This document shows positions 1-11,700 of a DNA stretch of 64,000 nt, piece by piece. The stretch is from Symbiodinium natans (taxonomy: Eukaryota > Sar > Dinophyceae > Suessiales > Symbiodiniaceae): the NCBI GenBank assembly GCA_905221605.1, contig CAJNDS010002412.1, positions 1,893,429 to 1,957,428 of the forward strand. Direction: 5' to 3'. The translations under genes and the position numbers were made by a program. The notes beneath the pieces were generated by a model. The model did not search any database. It saw only the letters and a program-made list of their open reading frames with translations, and was not told the origin of the DNA. The stretch's first letter is position 1. Each line of letters opens with the position of its first letter.

Positions 1-2194
1 TCATTGTATAGTCAAGCATAAGCTTGCGCCTTATTGCTTCAAAATTCGTACCCCATAGGTAGGGCAAGTTCGGCCACAAAAGGCCAATGCTCGGCCCTGC
101 TTACACCCTCAAGGCTTCCCACCACACAAAAATTAATCCTAAACCCTAAACCCTAAACCCTAAACCCTAAACCCTAAACCCTAAACCCTAAACCCTAAAC
201 GCCGAAGGCCTTTGGACGTTTAGGCAGCCCCCTTGGCAGCGAGAGGGCGCGAGGACGCGGCGGCCGTAAGGAGCCGCAAAGGGGGAACCTCGGGCTGGGT
301 TTAGGGTTTAGGGTTTAGGGTTTAGGGTTTAGCGTTTAGCGTTTAGCGTTTAGGGTTTAGGGTTTAGGGTTTAGGGTTTAGGGTTTAGGGTTTAGGGTTT
401 AGGGTTTAGGGTTTAGGGTTTGGGGTTTGGGGTCTGGGGTTTGGGGTTTAGGGTTTAGGGTTAGGGTAGGGTTACTCGGCGCTGTCTCTGAGTCTGAGCA
501 ACTGAGAGCGACTGCACTGTGAACCAGCACATCATAAGGATTTAGGGTTTAGGGTTTAGGGTTTAAAAGGGTTTCCACTCTGAAACTCGCACAAGGCAGG
601 CACGACTTCGGATCAGAAGTCCTCATCAGTGACACATCGTCAGCTATTCATCGACGCTCACTTTGTTTGGTGGGCTGCAATAGGCAGAAAATTCCCTCCC
701 ATATGAAGAAGACACAGCGATAGTAAACGATAGCACCCACTCCATTGCCCCCTTGCCCCAACATGGCAAGCTTCGGGTGAATCACAGGATGAGTCCACAA
801 CTCAACGAGCCCATTTGCGACTCTTTCCCCGAGGACTTCCCGGCACTCTCTCCACTGTGCACGTCGGCACGCCCCACTCTGCTGTTTCATGGCTTCGCCT
901 CGGCCCGTTCCGTTCAGCCCCATTCTCTCCCCTTCTTGTCTGTTCGTGGAGCAGGCCCGCTCTCGTCATCTTAATCTGGTTATCGGTCTTGCTTTCACAC
1001 TGCTGTCTCTCAAGGCTGACTCCCTGTTAGGGCTTATTGGTTTAGGGTTATAGGGTATTTAGGGCTTCTGTTCTTTGGGTACATCAAGCTGTGGGGCCTG
1101 CGGTAGAGAGTCCTCTGGGGGTCCTCCGTGTAAACCCTAAACCCAAACCCCAAACCCCCAACCTCGCAACCCCCCAACCCCATACCCCAAACCCCAAACC
1201 CCAAACCCTGCCCTAGATGTATGCAGCCGAAGGTACGCGCGACCGGGGGTGGCGGTCAGCATGGCCAGGATCGAGCTGGATTCCGTCTGGTTTTGCCACT
1301 TCTTGCTTGCCCTCTCCAAACCAACATGAACTTGGAGCGTTTTAGGGTTTAGGTTTTACATGTCAGTAGTGAGGCTTCGTGTACCTCCAATCGCGGGATC
1401 CTACTGAGCTGCTCTCGACCCCAACCCCAACTCGCAGCTAAGATCCTAAGGGGGCCGTCGATTCCCACAGCGACCCGTCGATTCCCACAGCGACCCGTCA
1501 GCTCCTGTGCGGTGACATGCCCGTTCCATGATTTCTTAGAGCCCGCTGGCTGCAGCCTCTTTGGGCTGCAGCTTGACGCAGCAAAGGCCACCTCCGGGAT
1601 CATAAGTAGTGAAGACCAAAGGGTTTAGGGTTTGGGGTTTAGGGTTTAAGGGTTTAGGGTTATGGACAGCAAGAGGTGTGCGCATCTGCGCTGGTGGCTT
1701 CAAAAAAGCACAAGAAGCCAGCAGAGAAATCACTACTCTTGTCACCAAATTTCACAGCTCGCATCCCCAGATACCTCAAGGACAAAACCCAGGTAGGCGC
1801 CCTCTCCCCTCCCCCTCCCCAAGCTTAGGGTTGATAGGATGGCTTACACTCCTAAACCCTAAACCCTAAACCCTGAACCCTAAACCCTATACTGATTCTG
1901 AATCAGTCTCCCAACCCTTGTGTTGGGGCCCCTGGCAGCTGCCCTTGCCGCGAGGTAGCGGCTACGCAGCTGGTGGACTGACAGGTCAGCTGTGAACTGG
2001 TGGTTTGGGGTTTAGGGTTTAGGGTTTAGGGTTAGGGTTTAGGGTTTAGGTTTTAGGGTTTAGGGCTCCTGAACATGACACGCTACAGCAGAAGCTGAGC
2101 AGTGCCTAAGCAAAGGTGCGCGTGGCCTGCTCTGCATATTGGAGGCCAGCCTTTAGCCACGAAGACCTGGGCCACTCAAGGCTTTTTCCCGGTC
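1..2194. other. Telomere-like tract region without an assigned gene
   Basis: Six blocks of TTTAGGG or CCCTAAA alternate with single-copy islands. Two islands on the minus strand, about 1215-1319 and 1670-1790, stay open and look mildly coding (for example RASKKWQNQTESSSILAML), but no family is recognisable and no splice pair could be fitted. A 19-bp direct repeat lies at about 1457-1497. Nothing else is supported. Confidence 0.5.
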
Positions 2195-5100
2195 CGGCGC
2201 AGGCGGGCAAGCGAGCATCATGGGCATCAGTGCGCTGTGGCTTCCCAAGCCAAGCAGGGACAGGGAGCATCACTAGCATCATTGGGGCAGGGCCTCTCCA
2301 GCAGAGATGGGGCCTTTCCAGCATCATGGGCATCAGTGGGCGTGACCTTTCCGGCACAAGGGGGATCTTTCAAGGGCAGGCGGGCAAGCGAGCATCATGG
2401 GCATCAGTCGGCCAGGTCCTTTCCGGTGCAGGCGGGCAAGCGAGCATCATGGGCATCAGTGCGCTGTGGCTTCCCAAGCCAAGCAGGGACGGGGAGCATC
2501 ATGAGCATCATTGGGGCAGGGCCTCTCCAGCAGAGACGGGGCCTTTCCAGCATCATGGGCATCAGTGGACGTGACCTTTCCGGCACAGGGGGGAGCTTTC
2601 CGGGGGCAGGCGGGCAAGCGAGCATCGCCTCTCCAGCAGAGATGGGGCCTTTCCAGCATCATGGGCATCAGTGGGCGTGACCTTTCCGGCACAGGGAGCT
2701 TTCAAGGGCAAGCGGGCAAGCGAGCATCATGGGCATCAGTCGGCCAGGTCCTTTCCGGTACAGGCGGGCCAGCGAGCATCATAGGCATCAGCGCGCTGTG
2801 GCTTCCCAACCCAAGCAGGGACGGGGAGCATCATGAGGCAGGACCTCTCCACCAGAGATGGGGCCTCTCCAGCATCATGGGCATCAGTGGGCATCAGTGG
2901 GCGTGACCTTTCCGGCACAGGGGGAGCTTTCCGGTGCAGGCGGGCAAGCGAGCATCATGGGCATCAGTGCGCTGTGGCTTCCGAACCCAAGCAGGGACGG
3001 GGAGCATCATGAGCATCATTGGGGCAGGCCTTTCCAGCATCATGGGCATCAGTGGGCGTGACCTTTCCGGCACAGGGGGGAGCTTTCCGGTGCAGGCGGG
3101 CAAGCGAGCATCATGGGCATCAGACGGCCAGGTCCTTTCCGGTGCAGGCGGGCAAGCGAGCATCATGGGCATCAGCGCGCTGTGGCTTTCCAACCCAAGC
3201 AGGGACAGGGAGCATCATGAGCATCATTGGGGCAGGGCCTCTCCAGCAGAGATGGGGCCTTTCCAGCATCATGGGCATCAGTGGGCGTGACCTTTCCGGC
3301 ACAGGGGGGAGCTTTCCGGGGCAGGCGGGCAAGCGAGCATCATGGGCATCAGTCGGCCAGGTCCTTTCCGGTGCAGGCGGGCAAGCGAGCATCATGGGCA
3401 TCAGCGCGCTGTGGCTTCCCAACCCAAGCAGGGACGGGGAGCATCATGAGCATCATTGGGGCAGGGCCTCTCCAGCAGAGATGGGGCCTTTCCAGCATCA
3501 TGGGCATCAGTGGGCATCAGTGGGCGTGACCTTTCCGGCACAGGGGGGAGCTTTCCGGTGCAGCCGAGCATCATGGGCATCAGCCGGCCAGGTCCTTTCC
3601 GGCACAGGCGGGCAAGCGAGCATCATAGGAACCAGCGCGCTGTGGCTTCCCAACCCAAGCAGGGACGGGGAGCATCATGAGGCAGGGCCTCTCCAGCAGA
3701 GATGGCATCAGTGGGCATCAGTGGGCGTGACCTTTCCGGCACAGGGGGAAGCTTTCTGGGGCAGGCGGGCAAGCGAGCATCATGGGCATCAGTCGGCCAG
3801 GTCCTTTCCGGTACAGGCGGGCAAGCGAGCATCATAGGCATCAGCGCGCTGTGGCTTCCCAACCCAAGCAAGGACGGGGAGCATCATGAGGCAGGGCCTC
3901 TCCAGCAGAGATGGGGCCTTTCCAGCATCATGGGCATCAGTGGGCATCAGTGGGCGTGACCTTTCCGGCACAGGGGGGAGCTTTCCGGTGCAGGCGGGCA
4001 AGCGAGCATCATGGGCATCAGTCGGCCAGGTCCTTTTTGGTGCAGGCGGGCAAGCGAGCATCATGGGCATCAGCGCGCTGTGGCTTCCCAACCCAAGCAG
4101 GGACGGGGAGCATCATGAGCATCATTGGGGCAGGGCCTCTCCAGCAGAGACAGCATCACGGGCATCAGTGAGCGTGACCTTTCCGGCACAGGGGGGAGCT
4201 TTTCCGGGGCAGGCGGGCAAGCGAGCATCATGGGCATCAGTCGGCCAGGTCCTTTCCGGTGCAGGCGGGCAAGCGAGCATCATGGGCATCAGTGCGCTGT
4301 GGCTTCCCAACCCAAGCAGGGACGGGGAGCATCATGAGCATCATTGGGGCAGGGCCTCTCCAGCAGAGATGGGGCCTTTCCAGCATCATGGGCATCAGTG
4401 GGCGTGACCTTTCCGGCACAGGGGGGAGCTTTCCGGTGCAGGCGGGCAAGCGAGCATCATGGGCATCAGACGGCCAGGTCCTTTCCGGTGCAGGCGGGCA
4501 AGCGAGCATCATGGGCATCAGCGCGCTGTGGCTTTCCAACCCAAGCAGGGACAGGGAGCATCATGAGCATCATTGGGGCAGGGCCTCTCCAGCAGAGATG
4601 GGGCCTTTCCAGCATCATGGGCATCAGTTGGCGTGACCTTTCCGGCACAGGGGGGAGCTTTCCGGGCAGGCGGGCAAGCGAGCATCATGGGCATCAGTCG
4701 GCCAGGTCCTTTCCGGTGCAGGCGGGCAAGCGAGCATCATGGGCATCAGCGCGCTGTGGCTTCCCAAGCCACGCAGGGACGGGGAGCATCATGAGCATCA
4801 TTGGGGCAGGGCCTCTCCAGCAGAGATGGGGCCTTTCCAGCATCATGGGCATCAGTGGGCGTGACCTTTCCGGCACAGGGGGGAGCTTTCCGGTGCAGCC
4901 GGGCAAGCGAGCATCATGGGCATCAGCAGGCCAGGTCCTTTCCGGTACAGGCGGGCAAGCGAGCATCATCGGCATCAGCGCGCTGTGGGCTTCCCAACCC
5001 AAGCAGGGACGGGGAGCATCATGAGGCAGGGCCTCTCCAGCAGAGATGGGGCCTCTCCAGCATCATGGGCATCAGTGGGCATCAGTGGGCATCAGTGGGC

Positions 5101-6790
5101 ATCAGTGGGCGTGACCTTTCCGGCACAGGGGGGAGCTTTCCGGTGCAGGAGGGCAAGCGAGCATCATGGGCATCAGTCGGCCAGGTCCTTTCCGGTGCAG
5201 GCGGGCAAGCGAGCATCATGGGCATCAGTGCGCTGTGGCTTTCCAACCCAAGCAGGGACAGGGAGCATCATGAGCATCATTGGGGCAGGGCCTCTCCAGC
5301 AGAGATGGGGCCTTTCCAGCATCATGGGCATCAGTGGGCGTGACCTTTCCGGCACAGGGGGTAGCTTTCAAGGGCAGGCGGGCAAGCGAGCATCATGGGC
5401 ATCAGTCGGCCAGGTCCTTTCCGGTACAGGCGGGCAAGCGAGCATCATAGGCATCAGCGCGCTGTGGCTTCCCAACCCAAGCAGGGACGGGGAGCATCAT
5501 GAGCATCATTGGGGCAGGGCCTCTCCAGCAGAGATGGGGCCTTTCCAGCATCATGGGCATCAGTCGGCGTGACCTTTCCGGCACAGGGGGGAGCTTTCCG
5601 GTGCAGGCGGGCAAGCGAGCATCATGGGCATCAGTCGGCCAGGTCCTTTCCGGTGCAGGTGGGCAAGCGAGCATCATGGGCATCAGCGCGCTGTGGCTTT
5701 CCAACCCAAGCAGGGACGGGGAGCATCATGAGCATCATTGGGGCAGGGCCTCTCCAGCAGAGATGGGGCCTTTCCAGCATCATGGGCATCAGTTGGCGTG
5801 ACCTTTCCGGCACAGGGGGGAGCTTTCCGGGGCAGGCGGGCAAGCGAGCATCATGGGCATCAGTCGGCCAGGTCCTTTCCGGTGCAGGCGGGCAAGCGAG
5901 CATCATGGGCATCAGTGCGCTGTGGCTTCCCAACCCAAGCAGGGACGGGGAGCATCATGAGCATCATTGGGGCAGGGCCTCTCCAGCAGAGATGGGGCCT
6001 TTCCAGCATCATGGGCATCAGTGGGCGTGACCTTTCCGGCACAGGGCGGGCAAGCGAGCATCATGGGCATCAGCGCGCTGTGGCTTCTCAACCCAAGCAG
6101 GGACGGGGAGCATCATGAGGCAGGGCCTCTCCAGCAGAGATGGGGCCTTTCCAGCATCAGTGGGCATCAGTGGGCGTGACCTTTCCGGCACAGGGGGGAG
6201 CTTTCCGGTGCAGGCGGGCAAGCGAGCATCATGGGCATCAGTCGGCCAGGTCCTTTCCGGTGCAGGCGGGCAAGCGAGCATCATGGGCATCAGCGCGCTG
6301 TGGCTTCCCAACCCAAGCAGGGACGGGGAGCATCATGAGCATCATTGGGGCAGGGCCTCTCCAGCAGAGATGGGGCCTTTCCAGCATCATGGGCATCAGT
6401 CGGCGTGACCTTTCCGGCACAGGGGGGAGCTTTCCGGTGCAGCCGGGCAAGCGAGCATCATGGGCATCAGTGCGCTGTGGCTTTCCAACCCAAGCAGGGA
6501 CAGGGAGCATCATGAGCATCATTGGGGCAGGGCCTCTCCAGCAGAGATGGGGCCTTTCCAGCATCATGGGCATCAGTGGGCGTGACCTTTCCGGCACAGG
6601 GGGGAGTTTTCCGGTGCAGGCGGGCAAGCGAGCATCATGGGCCAGTCCTTTCCGGAGCAGGCGGGCAAGCGAGCATCATGGGCATCAGCGCGCTGTGGCT
6701 TTCCAACCCAAGCAGGGACAGGGAGCATCATGAGCATCATTGGGGCAGGGCCTCTCCAGCAGAGGTGGGGCCTTTCCAGCATCTGGGGTG
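2195..6790. repeat. GC-rich satellite array, 229-bp unit, about 20 copies
   Basis: The block is a head-to-tail array with a 229-bp period; matching points fall at 3227/3456, 4344/4573 and 5509/5738/5967. Each unit holds four spaced copies of a GCATCATGGGCATCAG-like core, at spacings of 52, 54, 71 and 52 bp, so it is a higher-order repeat of roughly 57-bp subunits. Two unit types are mixed: a standard one and one with GCATCATGAGGCAGG plus a doubled GGGCATCAGT. Because 229 is not a multiple of three, the open frames rotate through three units before meeting a stop, which gives spurious frames of 100-270 codons on both strands. I see no start context, splice sites or domain, so I treat it as non-coding. 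Confidence 0.95.
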
Positions 6791-8744
6791 GGGCCTCTGA
6801 GGCTTCAACCTTAGGCACCGCCCACGGCGCTTAGCGCGAGAAACGAAGCCTCCCCTTCAGCATCGGGGGTGGTGCCTTCAGTTTCAGGCAGTGGCCCACA
6901 TGCCAGGAGGATACTGACAGAGTAAGTACCTAGACCTTGCTCTTGCCTTATAGTCTCCATCTGCTGGTCATGGCACGTGCTGGTCATGGCACATGCCCTG
7001 CAGTGCCACAGCACCAACCTGCTAAACGCTCCCTTCAACCCCCAAAACCCGAACAGGAATCACCCCTAGAACGAGCCCCTGGCTCGCCAGAAGAAAGCCG
7101 AGTAGGGAAAATGCCTGAAGTCACGGTGGGGTAGAAATCTGGGGACCAAACCGATAGTTTGGACTGAGGGCATACTTATACCCTACGCTAGTTACTAGAA
7201 CTCCTCTTCAGGTGTATGGTGTATGAGCCATAAACCCGTTTAGGGTTCATTTGGTCCAGGGAAAGGCGGGAGGCCTAGTGGCTCAGGTCTGTGAAAAATC
7301 TGTGTTCGGGGCTGCAGCTTTGAAAGAGATGCGCTTTAGGGTTGAGGGTTTCTTCGGTAAGATCCGCTGAAAGGTCATAGATGACGGGCCTGTGGCTTAG
7401 GGGGCCCACTCCCTCCCGAATGTCTAGCCCGTTGAACTGAACTGGACAGCAACCCCGTTCCGGCAATGGTTCATGTCCGACCGTGCAGGCCTAGGGGAGG
7501 CTCAAGGGCTTGCCGCTGATTGTGAGGCAGACTTGTGGCTAGCCAGCGAGCCGGGGGAGGGGGAGGGAGGGCTCACCCGCAGGCAAGTGCGGCAAGTGGG
7601 GCAAGAGCAACTAGCGCTTCGGAAGAAGCAAGTGGGCCCTCGCAATGACATTATAATTTATGACATAAGATTATAAGCGTTCCTAAGTGCCGGACCTTCC
7701 AGCGAAGCAAAGGATCAGGCCGACCGCCGCCACTATTGCGCCTTATTCGGGGGGGCAGAACACAGGGGTGCCCCTTTCGGAGGTTTCCGATCCTTCTGAC
7801 ACTTGGCAGCCCAGTAGCCCGATCAAAATTTAGGGTGGCCCTCTTTTGGGTGGGCTACTTTTTTTGGGGAACCTTGCGCCAAAAGAAGAGACAAGGGTAC
7901 CACTGGGCTACCAAGGAGAAGTCTGAAGGTCTACATAAGAGGTCCCCTACCTTAGCCAATGCCCAGCTCTGAGCTTTTTCCAACCGCCATATCTGGGCCT
8001 GTGGCTTCCAATGCTAAACCCTACACCCCAAACCCTAACTAAACCCTACACCCGAAGCCTGAGCCCTGAACCCTGAACCCCAAAGCCTGAACACTGCTAG
8101 ATTATGAGCTTTGTTAGATGCCCGGAAACAAAACCCTCCCATCCCAACAACTTCACCCTTAAAACCCTAAACCCTAAACGCTGAACCCTAAACCCTAGAA
8201 CCCTCAACCCTAGAACCCCAAACCCGAAGGCCAAGTGAGACCAGGGTCTCCCAAAAGCAGCTGTTAGGAAGCGTTTCTCCGCGGAGGCTCTGCGATCATC
8301 CGCTGGGGAGAAGATCACTCTGTTGAAATGCGGGGTCCCCAACCCCTGCCTTTGAAAGAGGGCTTAGGGTTCAGGGTTTAGGGTTTACGGTTTGGGGTTT
8401 GGGGTTTAGGGCTTAGGGATTAGGGTTTAGGGCTTGCGGTTTAGGGGTTTGTAGGGCTGAGATTCTTGGGGATGCAGGTGTGAGGGGACCCCTAGGGAAG
8501 TCTGTGCCCTGCAGCCCATCTAGGCGACCTACCTGCCTTTGTGGCAGGCGGCTATGCCGGCCGAACCTCCTCGAACTCGTATAAATCAGTATGCCTGTAT
8601 GTGTATCTATGCTGATGATGGTGATTATGATGAACATGCTTTCTTTCAAGTTGCTTGCCAATCGCAGGGTTCTGCCAGGAGCACTACGTTGTGGCTGGGC
8701 TGCCAAGAACTAAACAAACCTTAAAAACATCCTAAAAGGGCCCG
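6791..8744. other. Region after the satellite, no gene assigned
   Basis: This region holds degenerate telomere-like motifs, a weak inverted-repeat element at about 7139-7262 related to the GGGTTCATTTCGTCC hairpins further on, and an introner-like element at 7805-7912. Open frames such as 7473-7676 plus and 8230-8342 minus have no recognisable family. Confidence 0.5.
7805..7912 (-). mobile_element. Introner-like element, 108 bp, GTAGCCCAGT-type ends
   Basis: The ends form an inverted repeat: GGCAGCCCAGT on the left and ACTGGGCTACC on the right, 10 of 11 positions paired, with CTTGG/CCAAG flanks extending the match. Length, ends and internal GGGTACCACTGGGCTACC match the 108-bp element that forms the first intron of the glycosyltransferase at 30586-30693. 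I infer a non-autonomous intron-forming element; no flanking exon is proven here. Confidence 0.6.
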
Positions 8745-11700
8745 CTAGGCTCGCTGGTAGTAGTAGCGCTGCATCGAAGAGATGTACTCCTGAGCTTCTA
8801 AACCACCTCTTAGGATGTCGGTTCCGAAGCCGCCGAAGCCCTAGACTTTGAACCCTTTTTTTGAACCCTAAACCCTAAACCCGAACTCTTATATCTAACG
8901 CTAGGTGCAGCCCTGGACCCTGCTACACGTGCAGATGGCCAGAACACTACGATTTCGCTTAGTAGAAGTCTGGAGGGTTAATTTCGGAGGTTTTGGGTTT
9001 AAGGTACAAAGGATTTCGCAGGGGGAGGTGGGCACCAAGGTATTCGAACCCAAAGGGCTAGAAACAACAAGTGAATGTTGCGTCGGCCACAAGACCCTTT
9101 GCAACCTTTTTTGCGTCTGGACTTGCCAGCCCGAAACCTTTCCACCCCTCCTGGGATTTGCAGGAGTTTCCGAAATTGGGGTACCTTATTGGGGCCCTCA
9201 TTATGGGAGTTCTGAAATTTGGGGTCTATTTCAAAAATCCGCTATGTTCGTAGACTTGCCAGATGTGCATTTCGGAAGAAAAGGGTTCTAGGGAATACCT
9301 CCTAGCCTCTATCCCCTCGTCGGCCAAAGGCTCGTTTCCCAAGTGAGGGCCCACGTCCTCCAGCCAGGTGAACCTTTGGTGTTTCAAGATCCGGGTTTAC
9401 GGCTTTGGGTTTCGGGTAGCATTGGCGCTTTCGCTGGGTTGTTTCTGTTTAGGGATCAGGGTCACGGGGGGGGAGGGGGGGAAGCCTCAAGCCTACAAAC
9501 CTGCTCCAACCTTTGGTTTGTGTTTGCAGGACCCCACACCACTTCCTCAACCTGTCACACTAGGGCCTCAAATCCGATAACCCCACACCTCATATAGCCT
9601 CTTTATCTACTACTTCCCTTCGAGATCCCCCCCCCAAAAAAAAAAGAAAATAATCCCTAATATTACCCTTATGAGGAAGAATATGTTCATGATACCAGTC
9701 CCTATACTCTGTATGACCCTTCAGAAGGAAGAATGTTTTCTCCTTCTTGGGCTTTAGGGTTTAGGGTTTAGGGTTTAGGGTTTAGGGTTTAGGGTCTGAA
9801 GAAAATATCGTAGCTCTTCGCAGCTGGGCACCCTCAAGCCTCACACCTTGGGGACGACGTGAACCCTCAAAGGGTTGAGGGGGTTTAGGGTTTAGGGTTT
9901 ATAGGGCTTAGGGTTTAGGGTTTAGGGTTTAGGGTTTAGGGTTTAGGGTTTAGGGTTTAGGGTTTAGGGTTTAGGGTTTAGGGTTTAGGGGGTTTAGGGT
10001 TCAAATACCTTGACAGGATGTTTTGTCGTAGTCAGGGTATATGGTGTATGATCCCAAGTTCGGGGTTCATGTCGTCCCCAAGGCAAAGGACGCCTCTGAA
10101 ATCCTACTTTGGAGTAGACCCTAGAACAAAGCATAGACTTCTTAGGCATAAGTGGCTAACCATAAAAAGCATTAAAGTAGAGTACTCCAAAGCCCAGGCC
10201 CTAAACCCTAAACCCTCAACCCTCAACCCTCAACCCTATATTTAAAAAGTATTAAAGTACAGTACCCCAAAGCCCAGTAAAACAGCCTTCTGCCGAAGGG
10301 GCAGGCTCCGACGCCTTGAGATGGCCGGGTCCTCCGGAACTTCCGCCTGCGTGAGACCAGAGCCTTGGCTTTTCAGGCGAAGAAAGGGTTTGGGGTTTAG
10401 GGTTTAGGGTTTGGGGTTTTGGGTTTTGGGGTTTGGGGTTTGGGGTTTAGGGTTTCTGCTTTAGGGTTAGGGTTTGGGGTTTGGGGTTTAGGGTGTCGCC
10501 CGAATACAGAACCCCCAATTAGGGTTTGTAAGGTTTTAGGGAAATAGTAGGATCCCCTTATCATAAGGACCCCACTAAGGTACGCCTGGAATCGCAAACC
10601 CCCCAAACCTAGCACTTGGGCGAAGACCTGGGAAACGCTGTCTTTTTGCTCTGGACATTTGCCCCACGGTCAGCAGGTAATACAGGGGCCTTAACAATTG
10701 TTGAAGGGTTTTGGGGGGCCTGAAGCCTGTTCACAGCCACACAGATGAAGGCTCATTCCTAACCTGCAAGGTCGGCTACAACTAGCGATTGCTTATACAA
10801 ATCTTCACTTCCTCGGGGACGAAATGAACCCTAAAATTGGGGTCATATACCCTGACTAGCTATATGAACCATAACACTTGTAGGGTTCATTTCGTCCCCA
10901 AGGCATTGGGGGGGGGGGGGGGGGCTATAGCAGCTAATTTTTGTATCATGGTGGATAGGCAAGCCCCCTCCCTTCCTGGATTCCTGAACGGCAAGCAGCA
11001 ACCATCCAAGCAATTCGCCCACTGCGCAATGCCACGAGCAGCCCTAAACCCTAAACCCTAGACCGTAGACCCTAAACCCTAAGCCCTAAACCCTACGCCC
11101 CAACTCAGAGAAGAGGCAGAGGAGATCAAGATCATCCTGGGAGCAGCACACACGTCTGGGGTTTAGGTGTGCTTTTTTTTTTTTGGGGGGGGGGGGGCTT
11201 TGCGGCTGTGTAGTATACGGTCATCGGGCTTTTCGTTAGTGTCTAGAGTTTTGAGGGGCTCACAATCCGGGACGACGTCCCTCCAGCATGTGCATGCCTT
11301 TGGTAGTCATGCACTCGCTGAACCCCTGCCTGGCATGGTCTTGCACTGCTGCGAAAGTACTGTCGTGCAAGGAAGCCCTGTTTACTTACAAAACATCAAC
11401 AGTAGGAATCGCTTCTGGGGGCGCGGGGTTCAGTGACAAGTGCTTCGTGATCTGTGTGCGCTGGCCTTGAACGCTCATGTGCGGAGGGCACGCGGCATGA
11501 TTGATTTGTTGTTTGGGTGTTGGGGTAGGACGTTGAGCATCGGGCTCATTTACCCTAAACCCTAAACCCTAAACCAACCCTAAACCGCTTTGAAGGCTTC
11601 GAGGACGAAATGTGTGCAGAGCATCTGTGTCCAAGATGACATCTCCGGTGTACCAGTTGATGGGCTTCGTCATCTGGGTGACAAGCCTCGCCATGCAGGA

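Noticed and set aside
144-470. CCCTAAA and TTTAGGG blocks near the window start as a chromosome end
   Set aside because: Both orientations are present, the sequence continues on both sides, and similar tracts recur through the whole window including introns.
3019-5572. Open frames up to 272 codons in the satellite as a repeat-protein gene
   Set aside because: They arise from the 229-bp period rotating frames, occur on both strands, and end at the same repeat-internal stops.
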